A stretch of 64,000 nucleotides of DNA from DASXTK01 sp050744325 (GTDB taxonomy: Bacteria > Actinomycetota > Acidimicrobiia > Acidimicrobiales > VFJN01), in assembly GCA_050744325.1 (NCBI GenBank), contig JBOGHK010000074.1, forward strand, positions 1 to 64,000, given 5' to 3'. Position 1 is the stretch's first letter; every line of letters begins with the position of its first letter. Positions 17,294-26,104 of this stretch are shown piece by piece. The position numbers and the translations under genes are program-made. The notes beneath the pieces were generated by a model, which made no database searches, had not been told where the DNA came from, and worked only from the letters and a program-made list of their open reading frames with translations.

Positions 17294-17850
17294 TCAGGGC
17301 CATGGTTGGCACGCTCGCATGGGTTCCCGCGCTCGACCGGCCGGATCTGCTCGCCGATCCGGTGACCAAGGCTCTCCAGCTGATCGGCCCCCAGGCGGAC
17401 CAGGTGCGGGTGGCCGAGATCGATCCCGAGCTCGCCGACACGCAGGCGTTCTGCGCCACCTACGACGTGGCGCCCGACATCTCGGCCAACTGCGTGGTCG
17501 TCGCCGCCAAGCGCGGTGGGCAACGCACCCTCGCGGCCTGCGTCGTCCTGGCGACTTCGCGCGCCGACGTCAACGGCCTGGTGCGCCGGCACCTGGATGC
17601 CCGCAAGGCGTCGTTCGCCCCGATGGATCTCGCCGTGGCCGAGACAGGCATGGAGTACGGCGGGATCACGCCGGTCGGCCTCCCCGCCGACTGGCCCGTG
17701 CTGATCGACCCTGCGGTGGTCGCCGCCGGTGATGTCGTGGTCGGCAGCGGGACCCGCACATCGAAGCTGCTGCTTGCCGGCTCGCTGCTCGCCGACCAAC
17801 CAGGCGCAGAGGTGCTCGTGGGCCTCGGCCTGTCCGCGAACCCGCGCTGA
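17290..17850 (+). CDS. YbaK/aminoacyl-tRNA deacylase-domain protein
   Basis: A 186-residue protein with the YbaK/ProXp fold: VVVAAKRGGQRTLAACVVLATSR and the later GGITPVGLP and VVVGSGTRTSKLLL segments. Family members hydrolyse mischarged aminoacyl-tRNAs (e.g. Cys- or Ala-tRNAPro). The ATG overlaps the TGA of the HxlR gene; an ATG four codons later is also possible. The specificity is unknown. Confidence 0.82.
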   Translation: MIRAMVGTLAWVPALDRPDLLADPVTKALQLIGPQADQVRVAEIDPELADTQAFCATYDVAPDISANCVVVAAKRGGQRTLAACVVLATSRADVNGLVRRHLDARKASFAPMDLAVAETGMEYGGITPVGLPADWPVLIDPAVVAAGDVVVGSGTRTSKLLLAGSLLADQPGAEVLVGLGLSANPR

Positions 17851-17878
17851 CCACGTACGAGGGGGAGATGTCGGGCGT

Positions 17879-18940
17879 ATGCGCTTCGATCTGATGACAC
17901 AGGGCCTCCCGCTGCGGCGAATGCAGCAGCTCGCCCGCGACGCCGAGGCCGCCGGATTCTCCGGGCTGGTGGTCACCGAGGCCGGACGCACCGCCTACCT
18001 CGGCTGCGCCGCGGCGGCGCTCGCGGCCGACGTCGACCTGCTGACCGGCGTCGCCGTCGCTTTCCCGCGCAGCCCGATGGTGACGGCGCAGGTCGCCTGG
18101 GAGCTGGCCGAGGCGACCGGCGGCCGGTTCCGCCTGGGGTTGGGCACCCAGGTCCGCGCCCACGTCGAGCGCCGTTACGGTGCCGCGTTCGATCCGCCGG
18201 GGCCGCGGATGCGCGACTACGTCGAAGCGCTGCGCTCGATCTTCGCTGCGTTCCGCACCGGGGCCCCGCTGGCCCACCAGGGCGAGTACTGGACGCTGTC
18301 CCTGCTCCCGGCCATGTGGTCGCCCGGGGCGATCGACACTGCCGACCCGCCGATCGACCTCGCGGCGGTGAACCCCTGGATGCTGCGGCTCGCGGGCGAG
18401 ATCGCCGACGGGGTCCACGTCCATCCGCTCAACACGGCCACCTACCTGCAGGACACCGTGCTCCCGAACGTCGAGGTGGGTGCCAGCCGCAACGGTCGCC
18501 GACGCGACGAGCTCGAGCTGATCGTCCCGACGTTCGCCGCACCCGGCGCGGGCGCCGACGAGCAGCGCGCGTGGCGCGAGATGGCACGGATGCAGGTCGC
18601 CTTCTACGGATCGACGCCCAACTACGGGTTCATCTTCGAGCAGCTCGGCCGGCCGGAGACGACCCCGCGGCTACGCGAGCGCCAGAAAGTCGGCGACCTC
18701 GCCGGGATGGCGGCGGTGATCGACGACGAGCTGCTCGACCACTTCTGCGTGAGCGGGGACTGGGGTGCGGTGGCCGACGGCCTCGTCGCTCGATACTCGG
18801 GCGTCGCCACCCGTCTGGTGTCCTACTTCGCCGGCCTGGCCTGGGCTCGTGACGCCGCGGCGCTCGGGCCGTGGGGCGAGCTGGCCCGCCACCTCGGCCA
18901 GGTGCGGCCGTCGACGTCAGAACCAGGGACTACGCGTTGA
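17879..18940 (+). CDS. LLM-class (F420-dependent-type) oxidoreductase
   Basis: A 353-residue luciferase-like monooxygenase-fold protein. Visible are the N-terminal strand (MRFDLMTQGLPL), AGFSGLVVTEAGRTAY, VAWELAEATGGRFRLGLGTQ (a hallmark of the family) and MLRLAGEIADGVHVHPLNT. Actinobacterial members with this last motif usually use coenzyme F420. The substrate is unknown. GGGGGAG lies 11 nt before the ATG. The stop overlaps the convergent His-rich membrane-protein gene by 11 nt. Confidence 0.85.
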   Translation: MRFDLMTQGLPLRRMQQLARDAEAAGFSGLVVTEAGRTAYLGCAAAALAADVDLLTGVAVAFPRSPMVTAQVAWELAEATGGRFRLGLGTQVRAHVERRYGAAFDPPGPRMRDYVEALRSIFAAFRTGAPLAHQGEYWTLSLLPAMWSPGAIDTADPPIDLAAVNPWMLRLAGEIADGVHVHPLNTATYLQDTVLPNVEVGASRNGRRRDELELIVPTFAAPGAGADEQRAWREMARMQVAFYGSTPNYGFIFEQLGRPETTPRLRERQKVGDLAGMAAVIDDELLDHFCVSGDWGAVADGLVARYSGVATRLVSYFAGLAWARDAAALGPWGELARHLGQVRPSTSEPGTTR

Positions 18941-20204
18941 TGTCGCCGACCGTGCCACCGAGGTCGGGATGCTCCGAGCTGAACAGGCCCCAACGGCTCT
19001 CCCAGCCGGGAACGTTCCACATGTGGGTCATGAACAGGTCGTCGAGCTGGATGAGGTTCCCACCTCGGGCGGCGCAGTCCTCTTCGGTGGTGCTCTCGTC
19101 ACCCAACACGTCGCCACTGCCCAGGCAGAGTTGCCGATGGGCGTGCCACGGGTCGTTGTCGCCGGCGAAGCCCACGGGACCCTCCCCAGTGCCGGTGAAC
19201 TGGAGATAGCTCAGGCCGACGATCTGGCTGCCGGGGTCGGTCCCGTCGAAGAGCAGGATCTCGGGCTCGGCCGGGTCGAACGGGTTCATGAGCGCTTCGT
19301 TCTTGATGTAGTGCGCGGCGATGCACGGCACGTAGGGCGTGATCCCCCGGTAGCCGGCGGCTTCGGCGTCCGCCACCGTCGGGAAGCGGGCGACGGCGTC
19401 GTTGGCTTGGTGGACCTGCGCTGCGAACTCGGAGCGGGTCCCCTCGTCCATCGCCTCGAACGGGACCGGCCCGCGGTGGCCGTGGCCGCTGTTGCCTTCG
19501 TTGGCGACGCCGGACTCCTCGCACGCCGACGAGCCGTCAGCGGTGATCACGTAGTTGGTGTGCCCTTCGGCGTCGTCGTGGGCCGCCGCATCGTCGTGGG
19601 CGGTTGCCTCGCCACCGTGGGCTGCCATCTCCTCGGGCGTCATGTCCTCGTGCGCCGTCGCCTCCTCGTGGCCGTGTGCCGCCGACTCCTCGCCGTCGTC
19701 GCCGTGGTGGTCGGAGGCGAACGATGGCGACAGCGCCATCGTGGAGACGACCGCGATAGCCAGCCCGCTGGCCCCGAGCGCGGCGAAGCCGAGGCGAGGG
19801 CGAAGCGTCTGCTGCGCCAGCGCAGGACGGAACAGCACGGCGAGAGCCAGCACCACGATCACGGCCTCGAACCCGGTTGCCAGGGCATCGGCGAGGGCCA
19901 CCGGCTCGGACTCCCATGCGTCCGGCCCGACCGGGACGCCCCAGACGCGTGAGACGAGCCAGGTCACGATGATCAGGGCGTTCCCGACTGCTGCCACCGC
20001 CAGCAACGGGCGGGTGGGGCGGACGATCACCGCCGCCGCCCACATCAGCTGGAGCCAGGCGACCGCGGCGAAGAAGGTTCCGTGGTACCACGACAGGTCG
20101 AAGTGCTCGCCGGCGACCGCGAAGTGGATCACCCCGGATCCCAGCGAGAGAGCGACCAGGAACCAGCCCAGATAGCGGCCGACAGTGCCGTCGTTCGTCG
20201 TCAT
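18930..20204 (-). CDS. His-rich membrane protein with extracytoplasmic domain
   Basis: A 424-residue protein. Residues ~10-160 hold four or five hydrophobic helices (YLGWFLVALSLGSGVIHFAV; AAVAWLQLMWAAAVIV; EAVIVVLALAVLF; LGASGLAIAVVSTM). A His/Asp/Glu-rich stretch follows (~165-225, HHGDDGEESAAHGHEEATAHED and similar) that should bind metal ions, then a ~200-residue globular domain with conserved-looking His and Trp (HGHRGPVPF, GDNDPWHAHRQLC, MTHMWNVPGWES) and several Cys. No family name is assigned. It follows the M50-like protease gene on the same strand after 102 nt, with its own likely promoter. Confidence 0.65.
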   Translation of the reverse strand: MTTNDGTVGRYLGWFLVALSLGSGVIHFAVAGEHFDLSWYHGTFFAAVAWLQLMWAAAVIVRPTRPLLAVAAVGNALIIVTWLVSRVWGVPVGPDAWESEPVALADALATGFEAVIVVLALAVLFRPALAQQTLRPRLGFAALGASGLAIAVVSTMALSPSFASDHHGDDGEESAAHGHEEATAHEDMTPEEMAAHGGEATAHDDAAAHDDAEGHTNYVITADGSSACEESGVANEGNSGHGHRGPVPFEAMDEGTRSEFAAQVHQANDAVARFPTVADAEAAGYRGITPYVPCIAAHYIKNEALMNPFDPAEPEILLFDGTDPGSQIVGLSYLQFTGTGEGPVGFAGDNDPWHAHRQLCLGSGDVLGDESTTEEDCAARGGNLIQLDDLFMTHMWNVPGWESRWGLFSSEHPDLGGTVGDINA

Positions 20205-20246
20205 CGGTTTGCGACCCCCCGAAGTCGATGCAGACCCTGTGCAACG

Positions 20247-20275
20247 ACCCTAACCCGCGTTACGGCGTTATGTCA
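20247..20275 (-). promoter_or_regulatory. candidate promoter for the His-rich membrane-protein gene
   Basis: On the minus strand TGACAT (20275-20270) and TAGGGT (20252-20247) are separated by 17 nt, a plausible -35/-10 pair about 40 nt before the start at 20204. Confidence 0.35.
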
Positions 20276-20306
20276 CCCCGGGGCTACCCGGCGGGGGAGC
20301 GGCTAC

Positions 20307-22241
20307 TCAGAACAACAGGTCGATCAACTGTCCCACCAGGCGAGGGCTCGGCGCGGGTGGGTTGGTCGTGGTGCTGGTGGACGTCGGGGTCGGCGGACCG
20401 CCGTGGCTCGGCCCGCCCACACCGTCGGACCCGTCGAGACCTCCCGAGCCGGAGTCGGAGTCGGAGTCGGCGTCACCGGGAACGTCGCGCGTGGTCGGGC
20501 GGGGCGGGCCGTCCGGCGCGCTGCTCGTCGTCGGGGCGTCGGTCTCGGCCGCCGTCTGCGGCGACGCGGCGTCGGCGTCGACGTTCGTCCACGGGGCCGT
20601 CCCTGCCGTGGCCCTCGCCGGCGACTCGTCCGCCCAGCTCGTGTCGGACGCTTCGGCCGACGGCACCGTCGAGGCCGTCGTCGTCGGGCCCGCTGCGGCG
20701 CTGTCGGCGGGGACCATCGCCGGCTCGGCCGGTGGCGAGGTCGACAGGCCGGCGAGCTCGTCCAGCCGCCCCTCCGCATGGGCCTCCTCGATGGCCTGGG
20801 CCACCTGGGCGTGCTCGAGCGCACTGGCGAACGTGTTCGGCCACTTCACGGCGACCTGCAGCGCGACCACCGTGGCGACGACCAGTCCCGCCGTCGCCGT
20901 GGCGAGCGGGCGGGCGCGCCACCAGTCCGGTGCCCTGGCCGACAGCCGGGCACCCAGGCGGACGACGACGTAGGTCATCCCGACCAGCGGCAGCACCAGC
21001 AGGACCAACCCGACGATGCCGTTGAGCACGCCGACGACGTCGACGCGGTCCTGGGTGGTCATCGCCTGGAACTGACCGCCCGCCGAACCCCACGCGGCTC
21101 CCGCGAAGCGGGGGGCGAGCAGGAGGAACGCGACCACGTTGACCAGCAGCACCGGGGCGGTGAGGCAGACCCAGGCGGTGATCACGGCCCGCGCCCTGGG
21201 CTGCAGCTCGGCCAGCTTGGCCCGGGCGACGCGCCGGGACTCGTCGTCACCGACCCGAAGCAGGGTGACCAGCACCGGCCGCATGTAGGCGAACAGGTTC
21301 GGGACGCCCGCCACGTCGCTGACCACGTAGTAGCCGTCGAGGCGGACGAAGGGGAGGAACTGGCGCAGGGTCTCGAGCTGGGCCACCACCAGGAACACCA
21401 GCAGTGGCCGGTAGCCGGTGGCCAGGTGGACCGCGGCCGTCGCCAGCGTGAACAGGACGTTGAAGTAGACGCCGCCGAGATCGGTCCGCAGCCGGCCGCG
21501 GCGATCGAGGCGGTAGGCGTCGGTGACGTCGGTGTAGAACACCGGCCACACCAGGTAGATCCCCGCGCCCATCGCGCCGGGGGTGGCGCCGCCGTAGCGG
21601 GCGGCTGCCGCGTGCCCGATCTCGTGGAAGGCGGCGCACACGACGGTCAGGATGGTGATGCCCAGAAGGAGCTGGGGCTGGTAGACGAGCTGTCGCGCTC
21701 CGGCGGCGAGGTTGTGCCACTGCCCGAGGATCAACCAGAGGTCCACGACGACCAGTCCGACCAGCGCTGTCGCGACGATCGCGGGGTGGAACAGCGGCTG
21801 ACACGCGGTGCTGAGCCGGCGGTGGAACCGTTCGGGGACGACCGGCAGGCGCATCCGCAGGCTCAACAGCGGGTTGGCCCGGTCGGCGTGCCCAGTGACG
21901 CCGCCGTCGCCAGGACGCCGGGCGATCAACCCGGCGGGGACGAGCTTGCGCTCGACCAGGTAGGTGACGTTGTCCGGGCTGACCTCCTGCCCGAACCTGA
22001 TGCTGACCCGGGCGGCCACAGCCTCGGGTCGGCGGTCCGCCGGGTCGGGATGACGGTTGGCGTCGAGACTGCTCGCAATGAGGTAGAGCAGCCGTGAGAC
22101 CTGGACCACCTGGCCATCGCGGCGACGGAGCAGGTATGGCGGTTCCTGGAGGCCAGATCCCCGGTACTTCCCCAAGAGCTCGACTCTGTCGAGCTCCGCG
22201 CTGAACTCGATACGGGCGTCATTGCTCGTGTCCTGATCCAC
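20307..22241 (-). CDS. M50-like membrane zinc metalloprotease with PqqD/RRE-like N-terminus
   Basis: A 644-residue protein of the 'putative peptide zinc metalloprotease' type. The N-terminal ~95 residues (YLLRRRDGQVVQVSRLLYLIASSLD ... NVTYLVERKLVPAGLI) have the winged-helix pattern of PqqD-like RiPP recognition domains. Then come six or more membrane helices with the zinc site HEIGH (~residues 203-207) and a later LDGYY (~310), as in site-2 proteases. The last ~150 residues are a Ser/Thr/Pro/Asp-rich tail with TSTTTN-like runs, probably outside the membrane. It lies 95 nt downstream of a small peptide gene on the same strand, which suggests the peptide is its substrate or client (inference). 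Confidence 0.82.
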   Translation of the reverse strand: MDQDTSNDARIEFSAELDRVELLGKYRGSGLQEPPYLLRRRDGQVVQVSRLLYLIASSLDANRHPDPADRRPEAVAARVSIRFGQEVSPDNVTYLVERKLVPAGLIARRPGDGGVTGHADRANPLLSLRMRLPVVPERFHRRLSTACQPLFHPAIVATALVGLVVVDLWLILGQWHNLAAGARQLVYQPQLLLGITILTVVCAAFHEIGHAAAARYGGATPGAMGAGIYLVWPVFYTDVTDAYRLDRRGRLRTDLGGVYFNVLFTLATAAVHLATGYRPLLVFLVVAQLETLRQFLPFVRLDGYYVVSDVAGVPNLFAYMRPVLVTLLRVGDDESRRVARAKLAELQPRARAVITAWVCLTAPVLLVNVVAFLLLAPRFAGAAWGSAGGQFQAMTTQDRVDVVGVLNGIVGLVLLVLPLVGMTYVVVRLGARLSARAPDWWRARPLATATAGLVVATVVALQVAVKWPNTFASALEHAQVAQAIEEAHAEGRLDELAGLSTSPPAEPAMVPADSAAAGPTTTASTVPSAEASDTSWADESPARATAGTAPWTNVDADAASPQTAAETDAPTTSSAPDGPPRPTTRDVPGDADSDSDSGSGGLDGSDGVGGPSHGGPPTPTSTSTTTNPPAPSPRLVGQLIDLLF

Positions 22242-22278
22242 CGGTGGCCTGTCCTTGTCCCCGCCTCTATATGTGAAA

Positions 22279-22311
22279 TTGGAGGGGGCAGGCGGTGCCC
22301 ACCCCCTCCAA
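22279..22311 (-). terminator. hairpin (attenuator-like) between peptide and protease genes
   Basis: A perfect 10-bp stem, TTGGAGGGGG (22279-22288) with CCCCCTCCAA (22302-22311), with a 13-nt loop. On the minus strand it is followed by only a short TTT, so it should be a partial terminator or a 3' stabiliser. It would give more peptide mRNA than protease mRNA. Confidence 0.55.
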
Positions 22312-22336
22312 CAGGGAGGTTCCTCCCCGAATGTGC

Positions 22337-22549
22337 TCAGGCGACGTCGATGACGTCGCTGTCCTTACCAGTCAGGATGTTGATGTCCGACAGGATGTTG
22401 ACGTCCTGGACGTTGACGCCGACGTTGACCAGGCCCTGCTGCAGGAACAGGTGGCCGCCGCCGTGTCCGCCGCCGAAGCCGCTCATGACCTCGCGCGCCG
22501 GCAGGTAGTCAGTCGATTGGAGCTCGAGCTCGTCGATCGAGAGTCCCAT
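22337..22549 (-). CDS. small Gly/His-rich peptide, putative precursor of the M50-like protease
   Basis: A 70-residue peptide. The N-terminal part (MGLSIDELELQSTDYLPARE) looks like a leader peptide with an acidic amphipathic segment and an LPARE motif. It continues VMSGFGGGHGGGHLFLQQG, a Gly/His core, and ends with alternating residues (VNVGVNVQDVNILSDINIL) like beta strands. No Cys and no signal peptide. ATG at 22549 is preferred. An in-frame TTG at 22558 sits about 4 nt after AAGGGG, and a still longer frame starts at 22588. The PqqD-like domain of the protease encoded next suggests leader recognition. Family not recognised; a RiPP-like role is inference. Confidence 0.6.
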   Translation of the reverse strand: MGLSIDELELQSTDYLPAREVMSGFGGGHGGGHLFLQQGLVNVGVNVQDVNILSDINILTGKDSDVIDVA

Positions 22550-22588
22550 TTTGTTCAAGGATCCCCTTCTGGATTCTGTTTGGTCCAA

Positions 22589-22846
22589 CCCGCCGTTTCA
22601 GAACGGGCCGCAGTGCAACCTAACGATTTACGCTGGTGATGTAAAGGCAAATCAGGGGATCTTTTTTACTTACAACGTAGATGTTTGCGATCAATTATTT
22701 GACCATATGTGAATATCTTGGGCCGCTCTCAGCGGCAGAGTAGTGACTCACAGTGGCCCGAAACGGCCGATTCCACAGGTTTTCTGGGTTTCTCGGCCGA
22801 GCGGGTGGCCGCGGCCGCTGGGCGCGGCTGGCAGCATGGGCTGCCG
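22589..22846. other. AT-rich divergent promoter region between the peptide gene and ung
   Basis: This 258-nt interval is strikingly AT-rich between 22640 and 22715 (CTTTTTTACTTACAACG, CAATTATTTGACCATATG), unlike the surrounding high-GC DNA. It should hold the promoter of the peptide gene on the minus strand and of ung on the plus strand. No single -35/-10 pair stands out. Confidence 0.45.
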
Positions 22847-23515
22847 ATGACCAAGACCGACTGGAACCCGATCCTGCGCGTGGAGTTCGCCAAGCCGTAC
22901 TGGGCCGAGCTGCAGCAGTTCGTCGTCGCCGAGCGCCAGCTCAGCACGGTGTATCCACCCCACGACGAGGTGTTCGCCGCGCTCCATCTCACGCCCTATG
23001 CCGACGTGAAGGCCGTGATCCTGGGCCAGGACCCGTATCACGGCCCGAACCAGGCGCACGGGTTGTGCTTCTCGGTCCGTCAGGGCATCCCTGCACCACC
23101 GTCGCTGCAGAACATCTTCAAGGAGATGGAGAGCGACGTCGGCTGCCCGCCACCGAACCACGGCTGCCTGGAGCACTGGGCGAAGCAGGGGGTCCTGCTG
23201 CTGAACGCGTCTTTGACCGTCCGCGGCGGCAAGGCGGCGTCGCACCAGGGCAAGGGTTGGGAGGTGTTCACCGACCAGGTGCTGCGGGCGGTGAACCTCA
23301 AGGACGAACGGGTGGTGTTCATCCTGTGGGGTGCCTCCGCCCGCCGGAAGAAGGCGCTGATCGATGCGACACGGCACGTGATCATCGAGTCGGCGCACCC
23401 GTCGCCACTGTCCGCCCACAACGGGTTCTTCGGCAGTCGGCCCTTCTCCCGGGCCAACGAGGCGTTGGCTACGGCAGGTCGCGAGCCCATCGACTGGCAA
23501 GTTCCGTCTCTGTAG
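22847..23515 (+). CDS. ung: uracil-DNA glycosylase (family 1)
   Basis: A 222-residue enzyme that removes uracil from DNA in base-excision repair. The catalytic motif is GQDPYHG (~60-66, Asp water activator) and the second motif HPSPLSA (~184, His), with LLLNASLTV between. Length matches UNG. An in-frame GTG 46 codons upstream would add unconserved sequence, so ATG at 22847, where homology begins, is used. Confidence 0.95.
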   Translation: MTKTDWNPILRVEFAKPYWAELQQFVVAERQLSTVYPPHDEVFAALHLTPYADVKAVILGQDPYHGPNQAHGLCFSVRQGIPAPPSLQNIFKEMESDVGCPPPNHGCLEHWAKQGVLLLNASLTVRGGKAASHQGKGWEVFTDQVLRAVNLKDERVVFILWGASARRKKALIDATRHVIIESAHPSPLSAHNGFFGSRPFSRANEALATAGREPIDWQVPSL

Positions 23516-23597
23516 GCACTTCCGCTGCGCTAGCGGTACGGTCGCGTTCCTTGGATGGGATGGGGGCGACGGCGGGCTCTGAGACGATGGGCGACTG

Positions 23598-25682
23598 GTG
23601 ACCTACGCGCTGGGGATCGATCTCGGCACCACCTACACCGCGGCGGCGGTGGCCCGGGACGGGCGGGCCGAGGTGGTCGCGCTCGGCTACCGGGCGACGT
23701 CGGTGCCGACCGTCGTGTTCCTGGCCGAGGACGGCCGCTTCCTGGTCGGCGACGCGGCCGAGCGCCGTGCCGGCACCGAGCCCGACCGGGTGGCGCGGGA
23801 GTTCAAGCGCCGGGTCGGCGATCCCACGCCACTGCTGCTGGGTGGCAGCCCGATCGCGGTCGACCGGTGCCTGGCCGAGGTGCTCGACTGGGTCGCCGCC
23901 ACGATCAGGGAGACCGAAGGCGGCCCGCCGGGCGCCGTGACCGTCACCCACCCGGCCAACTGGGGTGAGTTCAAACAGGACGTGCTCCGCGAAGCACTGC
24001 GGATGGCGGACATCCCGAACCCGCGCCTGCTGCCCGAGCCCGTGGCGGCGGCGAACTGGTACGCCCAGGCGCAGCGGTTGGCGCCGGGCCAGACCGTCGC
24101 GGTCTACGACCTGGGCGGGGGCACCTTTGACGCCGCGGTATTGCGCCGCCGGCCTGACGGCCGGTTCGAGACTCTCGGTCGCACCGAGGGCATCGATCGG
24201 CTGGGCGGCGTCGACGTCGACCAGGCGGTCCTCGGTCACGTGCTGCGCACGCTGGGCAGCCGATCCTCCGGCCTGCAGGTCGACGCCGAGGCCGACCCCG
24301 AGGTCGACGACCCGGCGACGGTCATCGCGATGGCGCAGCTGCGCGAGTCGTGCGTCGAGGCCAAGGAAGCGCTGTCGTCCGAGACGTCGGTGACGATCCC
24401 CGTGTGGCTGCCCGGCCTCCACCATCAGGTGCTGCTCCATCGCACCGAGCTCGAGGACCTGGTGGGGCCGATGCTGCGGCCCACGGTCGACGCGCTCGCC
24501 CGGGTGGTGGCGTCGGCAGGCATCCGACCCAGCGACCTCCACGCCGTGCTGCTGGTCGGGGGCTCGTCGCGGATCCCGCTGATCTCGCGCCAGGTCTCCG
24601 CGGCGTTCGGCCGCCCGATCGCAGTGGACGCCCATCCCAAGCACCCGGTGGCGCTGGGAGCCGCGATCGATGCAGCGGCACACCTGGCGGCTGCGCCGGC
24701 TGGTGGATCGGGCGGGTCACGGCCGGCACCAGTCGCCACCGCCCTGGCGGGCCCGTCGGGAGCACCAGCCGCGGCGAGGGGCAATGGAGCACCGCCGTAC
24801 GCGCTGGCGGGTGCGCCGACGACGGTGGCGCCGGGCGGTGTCGGGGCGGGCGCTCAACCTCGGGCACCCTGGCTGGCCGGTCCCGCCGGTGCCGCGCCGG
24901 ACGCTCCGCCACGGCCGTCGTGGCCGAATGCGCCCCAGGGTTCGGTGCAGGACGCCCCGAGCCCGTTCCGCGGGCTCCCGCCTCTGCGGGTTCCCCCGGC
25001 CGGTAGCTCGAACCCGAACGCGGGCTTCCGGGCAGCGTGGATCTTCTCGATCGTGGCGACCGTCATGGTTCTCGGCGTCAGCCTGTACTTCGCGGTCTGG
25101 CGGGGCGAGACCGGCCTCGGCGGACCGACGACCGACGTGACCACGGGCGTCGGGAACCCCCGCACCACCGTGAGCCCGGGCGCCGACGACGGTGGCACCA
25201 CCGGCTCCGACACCAGCGCTGCGGCGGGCAACCTGTTCTCCGATCCCCAGGCTGCATGGGATGCCTTCGCCAGCATCCCCGGCGGGCCACGGATCCACGA
25301 GATCACCCTGTACGACACCTATGCGTTCACCCGAGCTCAGAGCGAGGCCGAACCCGAGTTCGTGGACGAGTACCAGTACCGTGACGGGGGAGTCAGCGGC
25401 CCTGAGGAGGCCATCGCGGTCATGGTCGAGGGCGAGGAGCTGGCGCAGTCATACTTCGACCTTTCCGCTGTCGCGCCGACGGCGATACCCGGGCTGGTTC
25501 AACAAGCGTGCCAGGGCACGAACTACGTGGTCAGTCACGTGTTCATCAGCCGCTTGGACGGGTTCGAGGTCCAACCCGAGCCGTTCATCCGCGTCTACTC
25601 GGGGAACCCCGACCGCAGCGGGACTGGTGGTTACATCACCTTCGCACCCGACGGCACGGTTCTGGCGAACTACTGCGACTGA
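23598..25682 (+). CDS. membrane-anchored Hsp70-like protein
   Basis: A 694-residue protein. Residues ~1-360 are an Hsp70 ATPase domain: phosphate loop GIDLGTTYTAA (6-16), VYDLGGGTFDAAVL (phosphate 2) and LLVGGSSRIPLI (adenosine). There is no classic peptide-binding domain; instead a Pro/Ala/Gly-rich linker (~365-475), a single membrane helix (~478-500, IFSIVATVMVLGVSLYFAV), a Thr/Gly spacer and a ~150-residue extracytoplasmic domain with two Cys. This suggests a cytoplasmic ATPase coupled to an outside sensor. GTG start at 23598. Confidence 0.85.
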   Translation: MTYALGIDLGTTYTAAAVARDGRAEVVALGYRATSVPTVVFLAEDGRFLVGDAAERRAGTEPDRVAREFKRRVGDPTPLLLGGSPIAVDRCLAEVLDWVAATIRETEGGPPGAVTVTHPANWGEFKQDVLREALRMADIPNPRLLPEPVAAANWYAQAQRLAPGQTVAVYDLGGGTFDAAVLRRRPDGRFETLGRTEGIDRLGGVDVDQAVLGHVLRTLGSRSSGLQVDAEADPEVDDPATVIAMAQLRESCVEAKEALSSETSVTIPVWLPGLHHQVLLHRTELEDLVGPMLRPTVDALARVVASAGIRPSDLHAVLLVGGSSRIPLISRQVSAAFGRPIAVDAHPKHPVALGAAIDAAAHLAAAPAGGSGGSRPAPVATALAGPSGAPAAARGNGAPPYALAGAPTTVAPGGVGAGAQPRAPWLAGPAGAAPDAPPRPSWPNAPQGSVQDAPSPFRGLPPLRVPPAGSSNPNAGFRAAWIFSIVATVMVLGVSLYFAVWRGETGLGGPTTDVTTGVGNPRTTVSPGADDGGTTGSDTSAAAGNLFSDPQAAWDAFASIPGGPRIHEITLYDTYAFTRAQSEAEPEFVDEYQYRDGGVSGPEEAIAVMVEGEELAQSYFDLSAVAPTAIPGLVQQACQGTNYVVSHVFISRLDGFEVQPEPFIRVYSGNPDRSGTGGYITFAPDGTVLANYCD

Positions 25683-25733
25683 GCACGGCGGCACCGAGGT
25701 CGAGGGCCTCTGCGACTAGGCGACCGTGGGCCG

Positions 25734-26063
25734 ATGGCACAGGAGGTCGTATCGTGCGCCGGTATGGCCCAGCCCTGCAGCCATCTTGGTGAGCTCAACG
25801 GCTACGACGTCGCGCCGTCCAGCCAGGGATGCGAGGATTGCCTGCGCACCGGTGCCCGGTGGGTTCACCTGCGTTTGTGCATGACGTGCGGCCACATCGG
25901 CTGTTGCGACAGCTCGCCCAACCGCCACGCCACAGCTCATCACGACCAGACCGGCCACCCCATCGTCCGGTCCTACGAGCCCGGCGAGGACTGGTGGTGG
26001 TGCTACGACGACGAGGTGCTGCTCGACGTCCCCGGCGCCCCCCACGCCCCCTCCCACCCGTAG
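25734..26063 (+). CDS. UBP-type zinc-finger protein
   Basis: A 109-residue protein with the ZnF-UBP pattern: CSHL, CEDCLRTG, LRLCMTCGHIGCCDSS and HATAHHDQTGHPIV. Bacterial UBP fingers bind C-terminal peptide tails; there is no ubiquitin system evident here. ATG at 25734 is reported; ATG at 25764 (MAQPCSHL) is equally possible, with AGGAGG 17 nt upstream. Confidence 0.82.
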   Translation: MAQEVVSCAGMAQPCSHLGELNGYDVAPSSQGCEDCLRTGARWVHLRLCMTCGHIGCCDSSPNRHATAHHDQTGHPIVRSYEPGEDWWWCYDDEVLLDVPGAPHAPSHP

Positions 26064-26104
26064 GCGCCGCTCGCGCGGGTCTGCACTGGGAGACGCGTGG
26101 ACTG

